Origin: Hydrogenophaga sp. PBL-H3
GTDB taxonomy: Bacteria; Pseudomonadota; Gammaproteobacteria; Burkholderiales; Burkholderiaceae_C
Length of the DNA stretch: 64,000 bases
Assembly (NCBI RefSeq): GCF_010104355.1
Contig: NZ_CP044972.1
Span: 3,534,001-3,598,000 of the forward strand
Direction: 5' to 3'
In this document: in pieces, positions 39,195 to 48,686 of the stretch
Position numbering within the stretch: position 1 is the stretch's first letter
Layout of the letters: each line of letters opens with the position of its first letter
The notes under the pieces: model-generated
Seen by the model: only the letters and a program-made list of their open reading frames with translations
Told to the model about the DNA's origin: nothing
Databases searched by the model: none
Translations under genes and position numbers: made by a program

Positions 39195-39200
39195 TATAAT
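39195..39200 (+). promoter_or_regulatory. Likely -10 box of ispB
   Basis: A perfect TATAAT about 50 bases before the assumed ispB start. No convincing -35 box is present at the right distance. Confidence 0.4.
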
Positions 39201-39250
39201 CCATCCCGCCGTGGCATACCCCCGCCACCCTCTTCCTTCCGGCTCGTATC

Positions 39251-40234
39251 TTGACGATCTCCACCCCTAAACCTGGCAACCCGCTTGAAGTGATTCAACC
39301 CGACATGCATCGGGTAGACCAAGTGATCCACGAGCGGCTAACAACCGAGGTGCCACTGGTCAGAGAAGTCGCGCAGTACATCATCTCAGCGGGAGGCAAG
39401 CGTTTGCGCCCCGCTCTTTTGTTGATGCTCAGTGGCGCCATTGGCAGCCAGAGTGCACACCGCCACACATTGGCTGCTGTCGTCGAGTTCATTCACACAG
39501 CCACTCTGCTGCATGACGATGTGGTGGACGAGTCCACCCTGCGACGTGGACGAGCGACTGCCAACGAACGCTTTGGCAATGCCGCCAGCGTGCTGGTGGG
39601 CGACTTCCTGTACTCACGCGCCTTCCAGATGATGGTCGATGTGAGCAACATGCGCGTCATGCAGGTGCTCTCGGACGCCACGAATGTGATTGCCGAAGGC
39701 GAAGTGCTGCAACTCATGAACATGCACGATGCCTCCATAGACGAAGCCGCCTACCTCCGGGTGATTCGATCCAAGACAGCCAAGCTCTTTGAAGCCAGCT
39801 CCAGGCTCGCAGCCATCCTTGCCAGTGCAGACGAGCACACCGAGGCCTTGTGCGCCAGCTACGGACAGGCCTTGGGCACTGCGTTTCAAGTGATTGACGA
39901 CGTACTTGACTACGAAGGCACCGCAGAGGAGCTCGGAAAGAACCTGGGAGATGACTTGAGGGAAGGCAAAGTGACTTTGCCAATCATCTGCGCGCTGAGA
40001 GCTGGGTCCGAGGACCAGAAGCATCTGATCCGCCAAGCCATCGAACAGGGTGATGTCGCCCATCTGGACGTTATCCGTTCGATCATTTTGGACACGGGCG
40101 CCTTGAAAGAAGCGAGAGCCAGTGCAGATGCCGAAGCGCAGCGGGCAATCGACGCTGCGGAGCAGCTCCCCAAGAATATCTACAGTGCAGCTTTGCTACA
40201 ATTGGCGTCCGGTTTGCTGGAGCGTCGCTCCTGA
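39251..40234 (+). CDS. ispB: Octaprenyl diphosphate synthase (polyprenyl synthetase family)
   Basis: Makes the C40 isoprenoid tail of ubiquinone. The 327-residue protein has the first aspartate-rich motif LLHDDVVDESTLRRG near residue 90, GDFLYSRAFQMMV, and the second FQVIDDVLDYEG near 215, both binding magnesium and diphosphate. The GGKRLRPALLLM segment is typical. The start is a TTG at 39251; the first ATG (39305) would remove 18 residues that belong to the family N-terminus. It supplies the side chain used by the ubi genes further upstream. Confidence 0.94.
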   Translation: MTISTPKPGNPLEVIQPDMHRVDQVIHERLTTEVPLVREVAQYIISAGGKRLRPALLLMLSGAIGSQSAHRHTLAAVVEFIHTATLLHDDVVDESTLRRGRATANERFGNAASVLVGDFLYSRAFQMMVDVSNMRVMQVLSDATNVIAEGEVLQLMNMHDASIDEAAYLRVIRSKTAKLFEASSRLAAILASADEHTEALCASYGQALGTAFQVIDDVLDYEGTAEELGKNLGDDLREGKVTLPIICALRAGSEDQKHLIRQAIEQGDVAHLDVIRSIILDTGALKEARASADAEAQRAIDAAEQLPKNIYSAALLQLASGLLERRS

Positions 40235-40284
40235 CTGACAAGTCGCTACGGCAGCCACTTTGTTTCTAGACCCAAGCGGTCCAT

Positions 40285-40361
40285 CGGGGTGTAGCTTAGC
40301 CAGGTAGAGCGCTACGTTCGGGACGTAGAGGCCGGAGGTTCGAATCCTCTCACCCCGACCA
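40285..40361 (+). tRNA. tRNA-Pro (anticodon CGG)
   Basis: A 77-base cloverleaf with acceptor stem CGGGGTG/CACCCCG, anticodon stem CTACG/CGTAG around loop TTCGGGA (anticodon CGG), T arm GGAGG-TTCGAAT-CCTCT, and an encoded CCA end. It lies between ispB and pilB. Confidence 0.96.
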
Positions 40362-40532
40362 CATTTCGCCCCAGGTCAAGCCGAAGCCGGCACCGATGAA
40401 CGGACCGTTTCAAGCGACCAGCGCAGGCAGAGCAACCTCGTTACAACGCAGATGGGCTCGATTACGCATATTCAACACAACTTGCCTCAATATCAGCGGC
40501 CAAGTCGTTGATTTACGATAGATTACGAGCTT

Positions 40533-42266
40533 ATGGCGTCCGTTGAATCTGTCACTCAGGAAACCCCGTCCATGGCGCTGCCTGGCTTGGGTCGTGCGTT
40601 GGTGTCAGCAGGGAAACTCGGGCAAAAAGCAGCCGAGGATCTTTACCGCAAAGCTCAGAGTGGCAGATCCAGCTTTATCGCTGAACTCACGGGCTCAGGT
40701 GCTGTGTCGGCGTCGGATCTGGCACACACCATGTCGGTGGCGTTCTCCGCTCCACTCCTTGATCTCGACGCGATCGATGTGCAGCGCCTGCCCAGTGGCT
40801 TGCTGGATGCAAAGATCTGCGCTGACTACCGCATTGTGGTGCTCAGCAAACGCAACAACCGTCTGATGGTGGCGACGGCTGATCCAGCCGATCAGCAAGC
40901 GGCCGAAAAGATTAAATTCGCCACGCAGATGGGCGTTGACTGGGTGATTGCTGAGTACGACAAGCTCAGCAAGCTGGTGGAGTCACTGACCACCAGCGTC
41001 TCCGAAACGATGGACAACATCATTGGAGGGGAGTTCGAGTTCGATGAAATGGCGACCGAGGCGGTGGTCGCGGACACCAACGACAAGACTTCTGAAGTCG
41101 ACGACGCTCCGGTGGTCAAGTTTCTGCACAAGATGTTGATCGATGCATTCAACATGCGTGCTTCTGACTTGCACTTCGAACCCTACGAGCACAACTACCG
41201 CGTTCGATTCCGGGTCGATGGCGAACTGCGCGAGATTGCCTCACCTCCCATCGCCATCAAGGACAAACTGGCTTCCCGCATCAAGGTGATTTCCCGTATG
41301 GACATCTCTGAGAAGCGGGTACCCCAAGACGGCCGAATGAAGCTCAAGATCGGGCCGGATCGTGTGATCGATTTCCGGGTGAGCACACTGCCGACCCTTT
41401 TCGGTGAAAAGATCGTGATCCGTATTCTGGACCCCAGCAGCGCCAAGGTGGGCATTGATGCGCTGGGTTACGAGCCTGAAGAAAAAGAGCGGCTGATGGC
41501 GGCCATCGTGCGACCCTATGGCATGGTGCTGGTGACCGGCCCTACCGGTTCGGGCAAGACAGTCTCGCTCTACACCTGCCTGAACATCCTCAACAAGCCA
41601 GGCATCAACATCTCAACCGCAGAGGATCCGTCCGAGATCAACTTGCCAGGGGTGAACCAAGTCAACGTGAATGAGAAGGCGGGCTTGACGTTTGCAGCGG
41701 CATTGAAGGCTTTCCTGCGGCAGGATCCTGATGTCATCATGGTGGGCGAGATTCGGGATCTGGAAACTGCCGACATTTCCATCAAGGCCGCGCAGACCGG
41801 ACACATGGTGCTGTCCACGCTCCACACCAATGACGCGCCGACTACCCTGACGCGGATGATGAACATGGGCATTCCCACGTTCAACATTGCATCCAGCGTG
41901 ATCCTGATCACCGCTCAGCGTTTGGCCAGGCGGCTGTGCGGCGTGTGCAAAGCCCCTTTGGACGTGCCACGCAAGGCGTTGGTCGATGCGGGCTACAAGG
42001 CAGAGGATCTGGACGGCACCTGGACGCCCTACCGACCTGTGGGCTGCTCGGCCTGCAACAACGGCTACAAGGGCAGGGTTGGCATCTACCAGGTAATGCC
42101 GATCACCGAAGAAATTCAACGCATCATCCTGCGCGGCGGAAGCGCGCTGGACATTGCACAACAAGCCAGCAAGGAGGGCGTCCGCACGCTGCGTGAGTCC
42201 GGCCTGCTCAAGGTGAAGTTGGGCATGACTTCACTGGAAGAAGTGCTCAGCGTGACCAACGAGTGA
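40533..42266 (+). CDS. pilB: Type IV pilus assembly ATPase PilB
   Basis: The extension motor of type IVa pili. The 577-residue protein has an N-terminal MshEN-type domain (about 1-150) and a C-terminal secretion ATPase domain with Walker A GPTGSGKTVSL, the Asp box VIMVGEIRDLETADI and the His box TGHMVLSTLHTNDAPTTL. A zinc-binding tetracysteine pair is visible (CGVCKAPL and GCSACNNGYKGRVG). No pilin gene is nearby. pilC follows after 32 bases and pilD overlaps pilC. Confidence 0.96.
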   Translation: MASVESVTQETPSMALPGLGRALVSAGKLGQKAAEDLYRKAQSGRSSFIAELTGSGAVSASDLAHTMSVAFSAPLLDLDAIDVQRLPSGLLDAKICADYRIVVLSKRNNRLMVATADPADQQAAEKIKFATQMGVDWVIAEYDKLSKLVESLTTSVSETMDNIIGGEFEFDEMATEAVVADTNDKTSEVDDAPVVKFLHKMLIDAFNMRASDLHFEPYEHNYRVRFRVDGELREIASPPIAIKDKLASRIKVISRMDISEKRVPQDGRMKLKIGPDRVIDFRVSTLPTLFGEKIVIRILDPSSAKVGIDALGYEPEEKERLMAAIVRPYGMVLVTGPTGSGKTVSLYTCLNILNKPGINISTAEDPSEINLPGVNQVNVNEKAGLTFAAALKAFLRQDPDVIMVGEIRDLETADISIKAAQTGHMVLSTLHTNDAPTTLTRMMNMGIPTFNIASSVILITAQRLARRLCGVCKAPLDVPRKALVDAGYKAEDLDGTWTPYRPVGCSACNNGYKGRVGIYQVMPITEEIQRIILRGGSALDIAQQASKEGVRTLRESGLLKVKLGMTSLEEVLSVTNE

Positions 42267-42298
42267 CGCTGAACCAGACATACGCCTGAGAGGACACC

Positions 42299-43516
42299 AT
42301 GGCAACCGCGGCAACAAAGAGCGTCAAAGACGCAGTTTTCGAGTGGGAAGGCAAGGACCGCAACGGGAAGACTGTGCGCGGCGAGACCCGCGCAGTGGGA
42401 GAGAACCAGGTGCTTGCTGCATTGCGACGGCAGGGCATTGTTCCAGGCAAGGTGAAAAAGCGCCGAATGAATTCGGGCAAACGCATCAAGCCCAAGGACA
42501 TTGCCATTTTCACGCGACAACTGGCCACCATGATGAAGGCTGGCGTGCCCTTGCTTCAGTCGTTCGACATCGTCGGGCGAGGCAACCCCAACCCAAGCGT
42601 GACCAAGCTGCTGAACGACATTCGCACCGACGTGGAAACGGGCACTTCGCTCAGCGCCGCGTTCCGCAAGAACCCGCTCTATTTCGACAGCCTCTATTGC
42701 AATCTGGTCGAAGCGGGTGAAGCGGCCGGTATCCTTGAACAATTGCTGGATCGCCTGGCGGTCTACATGGAGAAGACCGAAGCGCTCAAATCAAAAATCA
42801 AGTCGGCGCTGATGTACCCCATCGCCGTGATCATCGTGGCATTCGTCGTGGTCGCCGTGATCATGATTTTCGTGATCCCGTCATTCAAGGAAGTGTTCTC
42901 TTCTTTCGGCGCGGACCTCCCTGCCCCGACCTTGTTTGTGATCGCGATGAGCGAATTTTTCACCGCTTATTGGTGGTTGATCTTTGGTGGACTGGGCGGA
43001 GGTTTCTATTTCTTCATGCAGGCGTGGCGCCGCAACGAGAAGGTGCAGCATTTCATGGACCGCGTGCTGCTGAAACTGCCGATCTTCGGCGTGCTGATCG
43101 AAAAATCGGTCATTGCCCGCTGGACCCGCACGCTCTCCACGATGTTTGCGGCCGGGGTACCTTTGGTAGAAGCGCTCGACTCGGTGGGTGGCGCCTCTGG
43201 CAATTCGGTTTATTCGATGGCCACTGAACGCATTCAGCAGGAGGTTTCGACCGGCACAAGCCTGACCAACGCAATGACCAACGCCAACATCTTTCCATCG
43301 ATGGTGCTGCAGATGTGCGCGATCGGTGAAGAGTCGGGCTCAATTGATCACATGCTGGGCAAAGCCGCTGATTTTTATGAAGCCGAGGTCGATGACATGG
43401 TTGCAGGCATTTCCAGCTTGATGGAGCCCATCATCATCGTGGTGCTGGGCACCGTCATCGGCGGTATCGTTGTATCAATGTACCTTCCCATCTTCAAATT
43501 GGGTCAGGTGGTCTGA
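42299..43516 (+). CDS. pilC: Type IV pilus inner-membrane platform protein PilC
   Basis: A 405-residue membrane protein with two GspF domains. Each repeats the pattern seen in FTRQLATMMKAGVPLLQSFD near residue 70 and TRTLSTMFAAGVPLVEALDS near 280. Three membrane helices separate and close the repeats (IAVIIVAFVVVAVIMIFVIP, WWLIFGGLGGGFYFFMQAW, IIIVVLGTVIGGIVVSMYLP). PilC links PilB rotation to pilin insertion. An AGAGGA site precedes the ATG. Its stop overlaps the pilD start (TGATG). Confidence 0.96.
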   Translation: MATAATKSVKDAVFEWEGKDRNGKTVRGETRAVGENQVLAALRRQGIVPGKVKKRRMNSGKRIKPKDIAIFTRQLATMMKAGVPLLQSFDIVGRGNPNPSVTKLLNDIRTDVETGTSLSAAFRKNPLYFDSLYCNLVEAGEAAGILEQLLDRLAVYMEKTEALKSKIKSALMYPIAVIIVAFVVVAVIMIFVIPSFKEVFSSFGADLPAPTLFVIAMSEFFTAYWWLIFGGLGGGFYFFMQAWRRNEKVQHFMDRVLLKLPIFGVLIEKSVIARWTRTLSTMFAAGVPLVEALDSVGGASGNSVYSMATERIQQEVSTGTSLTNAMTNANIFPSMVLQMCAIGEESGSIDHMLGKAADFYEAEVDDMVAGISSLMEPIIIVVLGTVIGGIVVSMYLPIFKLGQVV

Positions 43517-44376
43517 TGTTGGGATCGGGTGCGCCGGAGGCGGCGCTGTTGGGTGTGCTGGGCTTGCTGATCGGCAGTTTTCTCAACGTGGTCATCCATC
43601 GGTTGCCCAAAATGATGGAGTTGAATTGGGCAGCCGAATGCGCAGACCTTCATCCGCAGGCGGACACCGCTCAACACGCTGCAACTGCGGCTGAGCCGTT
43701 CAACCTTATGGTGCCGCGCTCGCGCTGCCCTCAGTGCGGTCATCAAATTCGCTGGTTCGAAAACGTCCCGGTTGTCAGCTATCTGGCGCTGCATGGAAAG
43801 TGCAGCCAATGCGCTGCGCCGATCAGCCTGCGCTACCCGGCGGTGGAGCTCACGTGTGGCGCACTTTTCGCTTGGTGCGGCTGGCAATGGGGCATGAGCT
43901 GGGAAGCCATCGCATGGTGCGGATTTTCGGCAGCGGTGCTCTCATTGGCCTGCATCGACTGGGACACCACCTTGCTGCCTGATGACATTACGCTGCCCCT
44001 GCTGTGGGCAGGTTTGTGCGCTGCGGGACTACGGCTCACAGACACGACGCTTCCCGATGCGCTGTGGGGGGCGGTGGGGGGCTACCTGTCGCTGTGGCTG
44101 GTCTACTGGGCTTTCAAACTGGCCACGGGCAAAGAGGGCATGGGTTATGGGGACTTCAAACTCTTCGCAGCGTTCGGTGCATGGTTCGGGTGGCAGGCGC
44201 TCATCCCCATCATCCTGATGGCATCCGTGATCGGTGCAGTTATTGGCATCGGCATCAAGCTCAAGGGGGAACTGCGCGAGGGAGGCTATGTTCCGTTTGG
44301 CCCCTTCCTGGCGCTGGCAGGACTGACTGCCATGATCTTCGGGCCATCGGCGATCCTGGCTGCCATCGGCTTGTGA
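43516..44376 (+). CDS. pilD: Type IV prepilin peptidase/N-methyltransferase PilD
   Basis: Cuts the leader of prepilins and methylates the new N-terminus. The 286-residue membrane protein starts with the conserved LGLLIGSFLNVVIHRLP segment and has the two CxxC pairs of the cytoplasmic loop (RCPQCGHQIRWFENVP, GKCSQCAAPI). The two catalytic aspartates are in CIDWDTTLLPDD and GYGDFKLFAAFGAWFG (GxGD motif). It overlaps pilC and coaE, so the cluster is translationally linked. Confidence 0.96.
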   Translation: MLGSGAPEAALLGVLGLLIGSFLNVVIHRLPKMMELNWAAECADLHPQADTAQHAATAAEPFNLMVPRSRCPQCGHQIRWFENVPVVSYLALHGKCSQCAAPISLRYPAVELTCGALFAWCGWQWGMSWEAIAWCGFSAAVLSLACIDWDTTLLPDDITLPLLWAGLCAAGLRLTDTTLPDALWGAVGGYLSLWLVYWAFKLATGKEGMGYGDFKLFAAFGAWFGWQALIPIILMASVIGAVIGIGIKLKGELREGGYVPFGPFLALAGLTAMIFGPSAILAAIGL

Positions 44377-44990
44377 GCGACTCCTTGCCGCCAAGTCAGG
44401 TCTTGCGGCTGGGGCTCACCGGTGGCATTGGCAGTGGCAAGAGCACCCTGGCGCGGCTGCTCCAGTCAATGGGCGCAGACTTGATCGATGCAGACGCGAT
44501 TTCGCGTGCTTGCACAGAAAGTGGTGGTTCGGCCATCCAGGCGATTGCCGAAACGTTCGGCGACGCGTTCATCGCAGCCGACGGCTCCCTGGACAGGCAA
44601 CGAATGCGCGAACACGTGTTTGCCCACCCGGATGCGCGCAAGGTGCTTGAGCACATCGTTCATCCCTTGGTGGGCGAAGGTATCCGGCGCAAAGTCTTGC
44701 TAGCGAGGTCGAGCGTGCTGGTGTTTGATATCCCCTTGTTGGTCGAATCTCCGCACTGGCGGCCCCAGCTGGATCGGGTACTGGTGGTGGACTGTTTGCC
44801 CGCCACGCAAGTTCGTCGGGTGACCCAGCGCAGCGGGTGGGATCTGCCCACCATTGAGGCCGCCATGCGCAGCCAGAGCAGGCGCGAGACGCGGTTGGCT
44901 GCGGCGGACTTCGTGGTGTTCAACGACACGGACAGCCTCGACAACCTGCAACATCTGGCACAGGCGTTGGCAAATCGGTTCGGGCTATGA
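44373..44990 (+). CDS. coaE: Dephospho-CoA kinase
   Basis: Performs the last step of coenzyme A synthesis. The 205-residue protein has Walker A LTGGIGSGKSTLARLL near residue 17, the substrate-binding DLIDADAISR segment, and VFDIPLLVESPHWRP in the CoA domain. The start is a GTG overlapping the pilD stop as GTGA; no in-frame ATG precedes the P-loop. The pilD-coaE-zapD-yacG order is common to many proteobacteria. Confidence 0.95.
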   Translation: MSDSLPPSQVLRLGLTGGIGSGKSTLARLLQSMGADLIDADAISRACTESGGSAIQAIAETFGDAFIAADGSLDRQRMREHVFAHPDARKVLEHIVHPLVGEGIRRKVLLARSSVLVFDIPLLVESPHWRPQLDRVLVVDCLPATQVRRVTQRSGWDLPTIEAAMRSQSRRETRLAAADFVVFNDTDSLDNLQHLAQALANRFGL

Positions 44991-45032
44991 TGAAGACCCG
45001 CCCGCTGCACCGCCCTGCGCACCCAAGCCGTT

Positions 45033-45788
45033 GTGATCCTGTACGAATACCCTTTCAACGAACGCATTCGCACCTACCTGCGACTTGAACAACTGTTCCG
45101 TCGCATGGTCGAACTGGTGCCGCGCCAGCATCCGCTGGACCATCACTTCGCCATACAGACCATCTTCGAGATCATCGAGGTCGCCTCGAGGGCGGACATG
45201 AAGTCCGATGTGCTCAAGGACATTGACCGCCACAAGCAGCAGCTGATCGCCTACCGCGGCAATCCGATGATCTCGGAGCAAGCCCTCAACGACGCCATCG
45301 GGCAACTGGAAGACTGTTTCTCGCAGCTCAGCGGGCTGGCGGGTAAGACGGGCCAATCGCTGACCGAAAACGACTGGTTGATGAGCATCCGCAGCCGCAT
45401 TGGCATCCCAGCGGGCACCTGCGAGTTCGACCTGCCGGCCTACTACAGCTGGCAACACCACAGCGCACAAGAGCGACAAGCCGACTTGCAACGCTGGTCG
45501 GTGCCGCTGGCGCCACTGGCTGAGTCCATTGTGTTGCTGCTCAAGATGCTGCGGGATTCAGGCTCACCGCAGAAGGTGGTGGCGCCTGGTGGGCAGTTCC
45601 AGCAAACCCTGCCGCAGGGTCGCACCTTCCAGCTGCTGCGCCTGCGCATGGATCCGAGCACCGGCCTGATCCCTGAAATCAGCGGCAACCGCCTGATGCT
45701 GTCGGTGCGTCTGATGCGCCAGGGTGAAGACGACCGTCTGCACTCGGCGCAAGACGACACGGCGTTCGAGCTGACCCTTTGCGCTTGA
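45033..45788 (+). CDS. zapD: Cell division protein ZapD
   Basis: A 251-residue FtsZ-binding protein that bundles FtsZ filaments at the division ring. It has the family N-terminus ILYEYPFNERIRTYLRLEQL, helical core LDHHFAIQTIFEIIEVASRA and the C-terminal beta domain with PEISGNRLMLSVRLMR. The start is a GTG, fixed by the conserved N-terminus. It lies 42 bases after coaE and 19 before yacG. Confidence 0.95.
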   Translation: MILYEYPFNERIRTYLRLEQLFRRMVELVPRQHPLDHHFAIQTIFEIIEVASRADMKSDVLKDIDRHKQQLIAYRGNPMISEQALNDAIGQLEDCFSQLSGLAGKTGQSLTENDWLMSIRSRIGIPAGTCEFDLPAYYSWQHHSAQERQADLQRWSVPLAPLAESIVLLLKMLRDSGSPQKVVAPGGQFQQTLPQGRTFQLLRLRMDPSTGLIPEISGNRLMLSVRLMRQGEDDRLHSAQDDTAFELTLCA

Positions 45789-45807
45789 GCTTTTTCGGAG
45801 ACCTGCC

Positions 45808-46011
45808 ATGTCCTCGAACGCCAACACCAGTCCATTGAAGACGGTGCGCTGTCCGGGATGTGGCGGACCGAGCATCTACGCGCCCAGCAATGCCTTCCGC
45901 CCATTCTGCTGCGAACGCTGTAAGAACATGGACTTCGGTGCGTGGGCCACCGAGAGCTTCAAGCTGCCCGAGCAGGACAGCCAGAACGATCCGGAGTTTG
46001 GGACCTCCTGA
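45808..46011 (+). CDS. yacG: DNA gyrase inhibitor YacG
   Basis: A 67-residue zinc-finger protein with the four-Cys site VRCPGCGGPS and FRPFCCERCKNMDFGAWA. It ends in the family's acidic tail (LPEQDSQNDPEFGTS). In E. coli YacG binds GyrB and blocks its DNA binding. A GGAGA site precedes the ATG. It is convergent with the Nudix gene. Confidence 0.93.
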   Translation: MSSNANTSPLKTVRCPGCGGPSIYAPSNAFRPFCCERCKNMDFGAWATESFKLPEQDSQNDPEFGTS

Positions 46012-46026
46012 ACGGAGAGCTTCAGT

Positions 46027-46488
46027 TCAGCTGGACGCCGACACACTCTCCAGCACCAGCCATTCAAGCACCGGGACGGTGCCAGGCAAGATCGGTGTAC
46101 AGCGCACGGGCAACGCCTCCCAGCTGAACTGTTGGCCTTCGCGCATTTGCAGTTCACCCGACCAGTCGTACACCTTGCAGAAATGCAGGCGAACAAGTGC
46201 GTGGGGATAGTCCACCATGCTATCGCGCCAGAGCTGCGCCTCTCCGATGGTCAGGCCGATCTCCTCGTGCAGTTCGCGGCGCAATGCCTGCTCGACCGAC
46301 TCGCCTGCTTCCAGCTTGCCGCCGGGGAACTCCCAATAGCCTGCATACACCTTGCCGACCGGGCGAGAGGTGAGCAAAAAGCGGCCGTCCGCTGCGATCA
46401 GCACACCCACCGCAACGTCGACCACAGGTCGGTCGACCTGCCGTGCAGCGCCGGGTTCGGCGTCCACGACGAGGACCTGGCCCGTCAT
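46027..46488 (-). CDS. MutT-like Nudix hydrolase
   Basis: A 153-residue protein with Nudix box GGKLEAGESVEQALRRELHE followed by EIGL, preceded by GYWEFPGG, as in MutT/8-oxo-dGTP diphosphatase. The region VDVAVGVLIAADGRFLLTSR is the usual first strand pair. It probably cleans oxidised dNTPs, but other nucleotide substrates are possible. The start overlaps the DUF815 ATPase stop by 4 bases. Confidence 0.88.
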   Translation of the reverse strand: MTGQVLVVDAEPGAARQVDRPVVDVAVGVLIAADGRFLLTSRPVGKVYAGYWEFPGGKLEAGESVEQALRRELHEEIGLTIGEAQLWRDSMVDYPHALVRLHFCKVYDWSGELQMREGQQFSWEALPVRCTPILPGTVPVLEWLVLESVSASS

Positions 46489-47363
46489 GCCTTTGAACCG
46501 TGGGTGCCCGCGTAATCTCGGGCGAACTGGTAGGCCACGCGACCGCTGCGCGAACCGCGCTCCAGCGCCCAGACCAACGCCTGGGGCCGCGCTGCGTCAA
46601 TGTCGGACGTTGGAACGCCGAACGACGACAACCACTGCGCCACGATCGTGAGGTACTCGTCCTGGCTGAACGGATAGAAGCTCACCCAAAGACCAAACCG
46701 CTCAGAAAGCGAGATCTTCTCTTCCACCACCTCACCCGGATGCACCTCGCCATCGGCAGTGTGGGTGTAGGTGAGGTTCTCCTTCATGTACTCGGGCAGG
46801 AGGTGGCGCCGATTGCTGGTGGCGTAGATCAGCACATTGGGACTGGCCGCCGACACCGAACCATCCAGGATCGACTTGAGTGCCTTGTAGCCCGGCTCAC
46901 CGTCTTCAAAGCTGAGGTCGTCGCAGAAAACGATGAAACGCTCCGGGCGATCGCTGACGACATCAACAATGTCGGGAAGGTCCACCAAGTCGGCTTTGTC
47001 GACCTCGATCAGTCGCAGACCGGCAGGCGCATATTCGTTGAGGCAGGCCCGGATCAGCGACGACTTGCCCGTGCCACGGGCGCCGGTGAGCAAAACGTTG
47101 TTGGCCGGAAGGCCCCGCACGAACTGCAAGGTGTTGCGCTGGATCTTCTCTTTCTGACCATCGATCTCCTGCAGGTCGGTCAGGCGCATGGCACCGACGT
47201 GGCGCACCGGCTCCAGCGCGCCATGGCCGCTGGAGCGTTTGCGGTAACGCCACGCGACAGCCACAGACCAGTCGGGCGCCTGCATGGGCTGCGGCAACAC
47301 CGATTCAATGCGCACCATCAATTGTTCGGCTCGCTCCAGCAAGCGTTCAAAATGTTCGTTCAT
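46485..47363 (-). CDS. DUF815 family ATP-binding protein
   Basis: A 292-residue P-loop ATPase of the DUF815 family. Walker A is LTGARGTGKSSLIRACL near residue 92, Walker B-like FIVFCDDLSFED follows, then a sensor region LIYATSNRRHLLPEYM and a conserved LSERFGLWVSFYPFSQDEYL segment. The function is unknown; the fold is AAA+ related to DnaA/ORC loaders. It overlaps the MutT-like gene and lies 10 bases after argJ. The ATG at 47363 starts the conserved NEHFERLLERAEQL region. Confidence 0.88.
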   Translation of the reverse strand: MNEHFERLLERAEQLMVRIESVLPQPMQAPDWSVAVAWRYRKRSSGHGALEPVRHVGAMRLTDLQEIDGQKEKIQRNTLQFVRGLPANNVLLTGARGTGKSSLIRACLNEYAPAGLRLIEVDKADLVDLPDIVDVVSDRPERFIVFCDDLSFEDGEPGYKALKSILDGSVSAASPNVLIYATSNRRHLLPEYMKENLTYTHTADGEVHPGEVVEEKISLSERFGLWVSFYPFSQDEYLTIVAQWLSSFGVPTSDIDAARPQALVWALERGSRSGRVAYQFARDYAGTHGSKA

Positions 47364-47373
47364 GGCACGCGGG

Positions 47374-48621
47374 TCAGGACCGGTAGTCGGCGTTGATGGT
47401 GACGTATTCGTGGCTGAAATCGCAGGTCCACACTGTTTCGGTAGCAGTGCCACGGCCCAGGCCGATGCGCACCAGGATCTCGGCTTGCTTCATCACGCGT
47501 TGACCATCTTCCTCGCGGTAGTCGGGATGGCGGCCGCCTTGGGCGACGACGTGCACATCGCCCAGGTGCAGGTCGATGCCACTCACGTCCAGGTCGTGGA
47601 TGCCGGCGTATCCCACGGCGGCCAGAATGCGGCCGAGGTTGGGGTCGCTGGCGAAGAAGGCAGTCTTGACCAAGGGCGAGTGCGCAACGGCGTAGGCCGC
47701 CAGCAAACATTCGGCGCTGGTACGCCCCCCATCTACCTGGATGGTGATGAACTTGGTGGCACCTTCACCGTCACGCACGATCGCGTGGGCGAGCAAACGC
47801 GCCACCTGCGTCAGGCCATCCAGCAAGGCGAGGCCCGCCGGACTGTCCAGATCGGTGACGGGGGTGTTGCCCGCCCGACCCGTGGCCACCACCACAAACG
47901 AATCGTTGGTGCTGGTGTCGCCATCCACGGTGACCCGGTTGAACGACGCGTCGGCCAAGCGGCGGGCCAGTTCGTTCATGAGCGCGGGGGCAACGGCGGC
48001 GTCGGTGGCCAGGAAACCCAGCATGGTCGCCATGTTGGGGCGGATCATGCCGGCGCCCTTGGCAATGCCCGTGGCACTCACCTTGCGCCCATCGATGGTC
48101 ATGTGTCGACTACTGGCTTTGGGCAACGTATCGGTGGTCATGATGCCCTGGGCCGCCGAGAGCCATTGCGCACCGCTGTCGGTTTGCGGCTGGGCAGCAT
48201 CGGTCAGCGCACCGGGCAGTCCCGCCAGCAGGCGATCCAGCGGCAAGGGCTCCATGATCACACCGGTGGAGAACGGAAGCACCTGCTCGTGATGCAATCC
48301 CAGCGAGCGCGCCAGCGCGTTGCAGGTCTGGCGCGCGTTGGCCAGGCCTGGCTCGCCCGTGCCAGCGTTGGCATTGCCAGTGTTGACCACCAGCGCTCGA
48401 ACACCTTGGCCGGAGGCCAGATGTTCGCGGCACACCTGCACGGGTGCGGCGGCATAGCGGTTCTGCGTGAAGACCGCACCAACAGCGCTGCCTTCATCGA
48501 GCAGGAACACGGTGAGGTCCTTGCGATTGGCCTTGCGGATACCGGCCTGAGCCACTCCGATGCGCACACCCGCGATGGGAAGCAGATCCGTGACCAGGGG
48601 CGTGTCGAGTTGAACGGGCAT
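47374..48621 (-). CDS. argJ: Bifunctional ornithine acetyltransferase/N-acetylglutamate synthase
   Basis: Recycles the acetyl group in arginine synthesis. The 415-residue precursor is cleaved in the motif [20 protein letters not shown], between Ala and Thr of MATML, where the new N-terminal Thr becomes the nucleophile. Other signatures are [47 protein letters not shown] and the C-terminal NADYRS end. A GGAG site precedes the ATG. It lies 65 bases after secA in the same direction. Confidence 0.96.
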   Translation of the reverse strand: MPVQLDTPLVTDLLPIAGVRIGVAQAGIRKANRKDLTVFLLDEGSAVGAVFTQNRYAAAPVQVCREHLASGQGVRALVVNTGNANAGTGEPGLANARQTCNALARSLGLHHEQVLPFSTGVIMEPLPLDRLLAGLPGALTDAAQPQTDSGAQWLSAAQGIMTTDTLPKASSRHMTIDGRKVSATGIAKGAGMIRPNMATMLGFLATDAAVAPALMNELARRLADASFNRVTVDGDTSTNDSFVVVATGRAGNTPVTDLDSPAGLALLDGLTQVARLLAHAIVRDGEGATKFITIQVDGGRTSAECLLAAYAVAHSPLVKTAFFASDPNLGRILAAVGYAGIHDLDVSGIDLHLGDVHVVAQGGRHPDYREEDGQRVMKQAEILVRIGLGRGTATETVWTCDFSHEYVTINADYRS

Positions 48622-48686
48622 GGAAACTCCGTGGATTCAGGGTGAGAGCCGGCAACGGGACACTCGGGACTGCGGGCCCCGTGGTA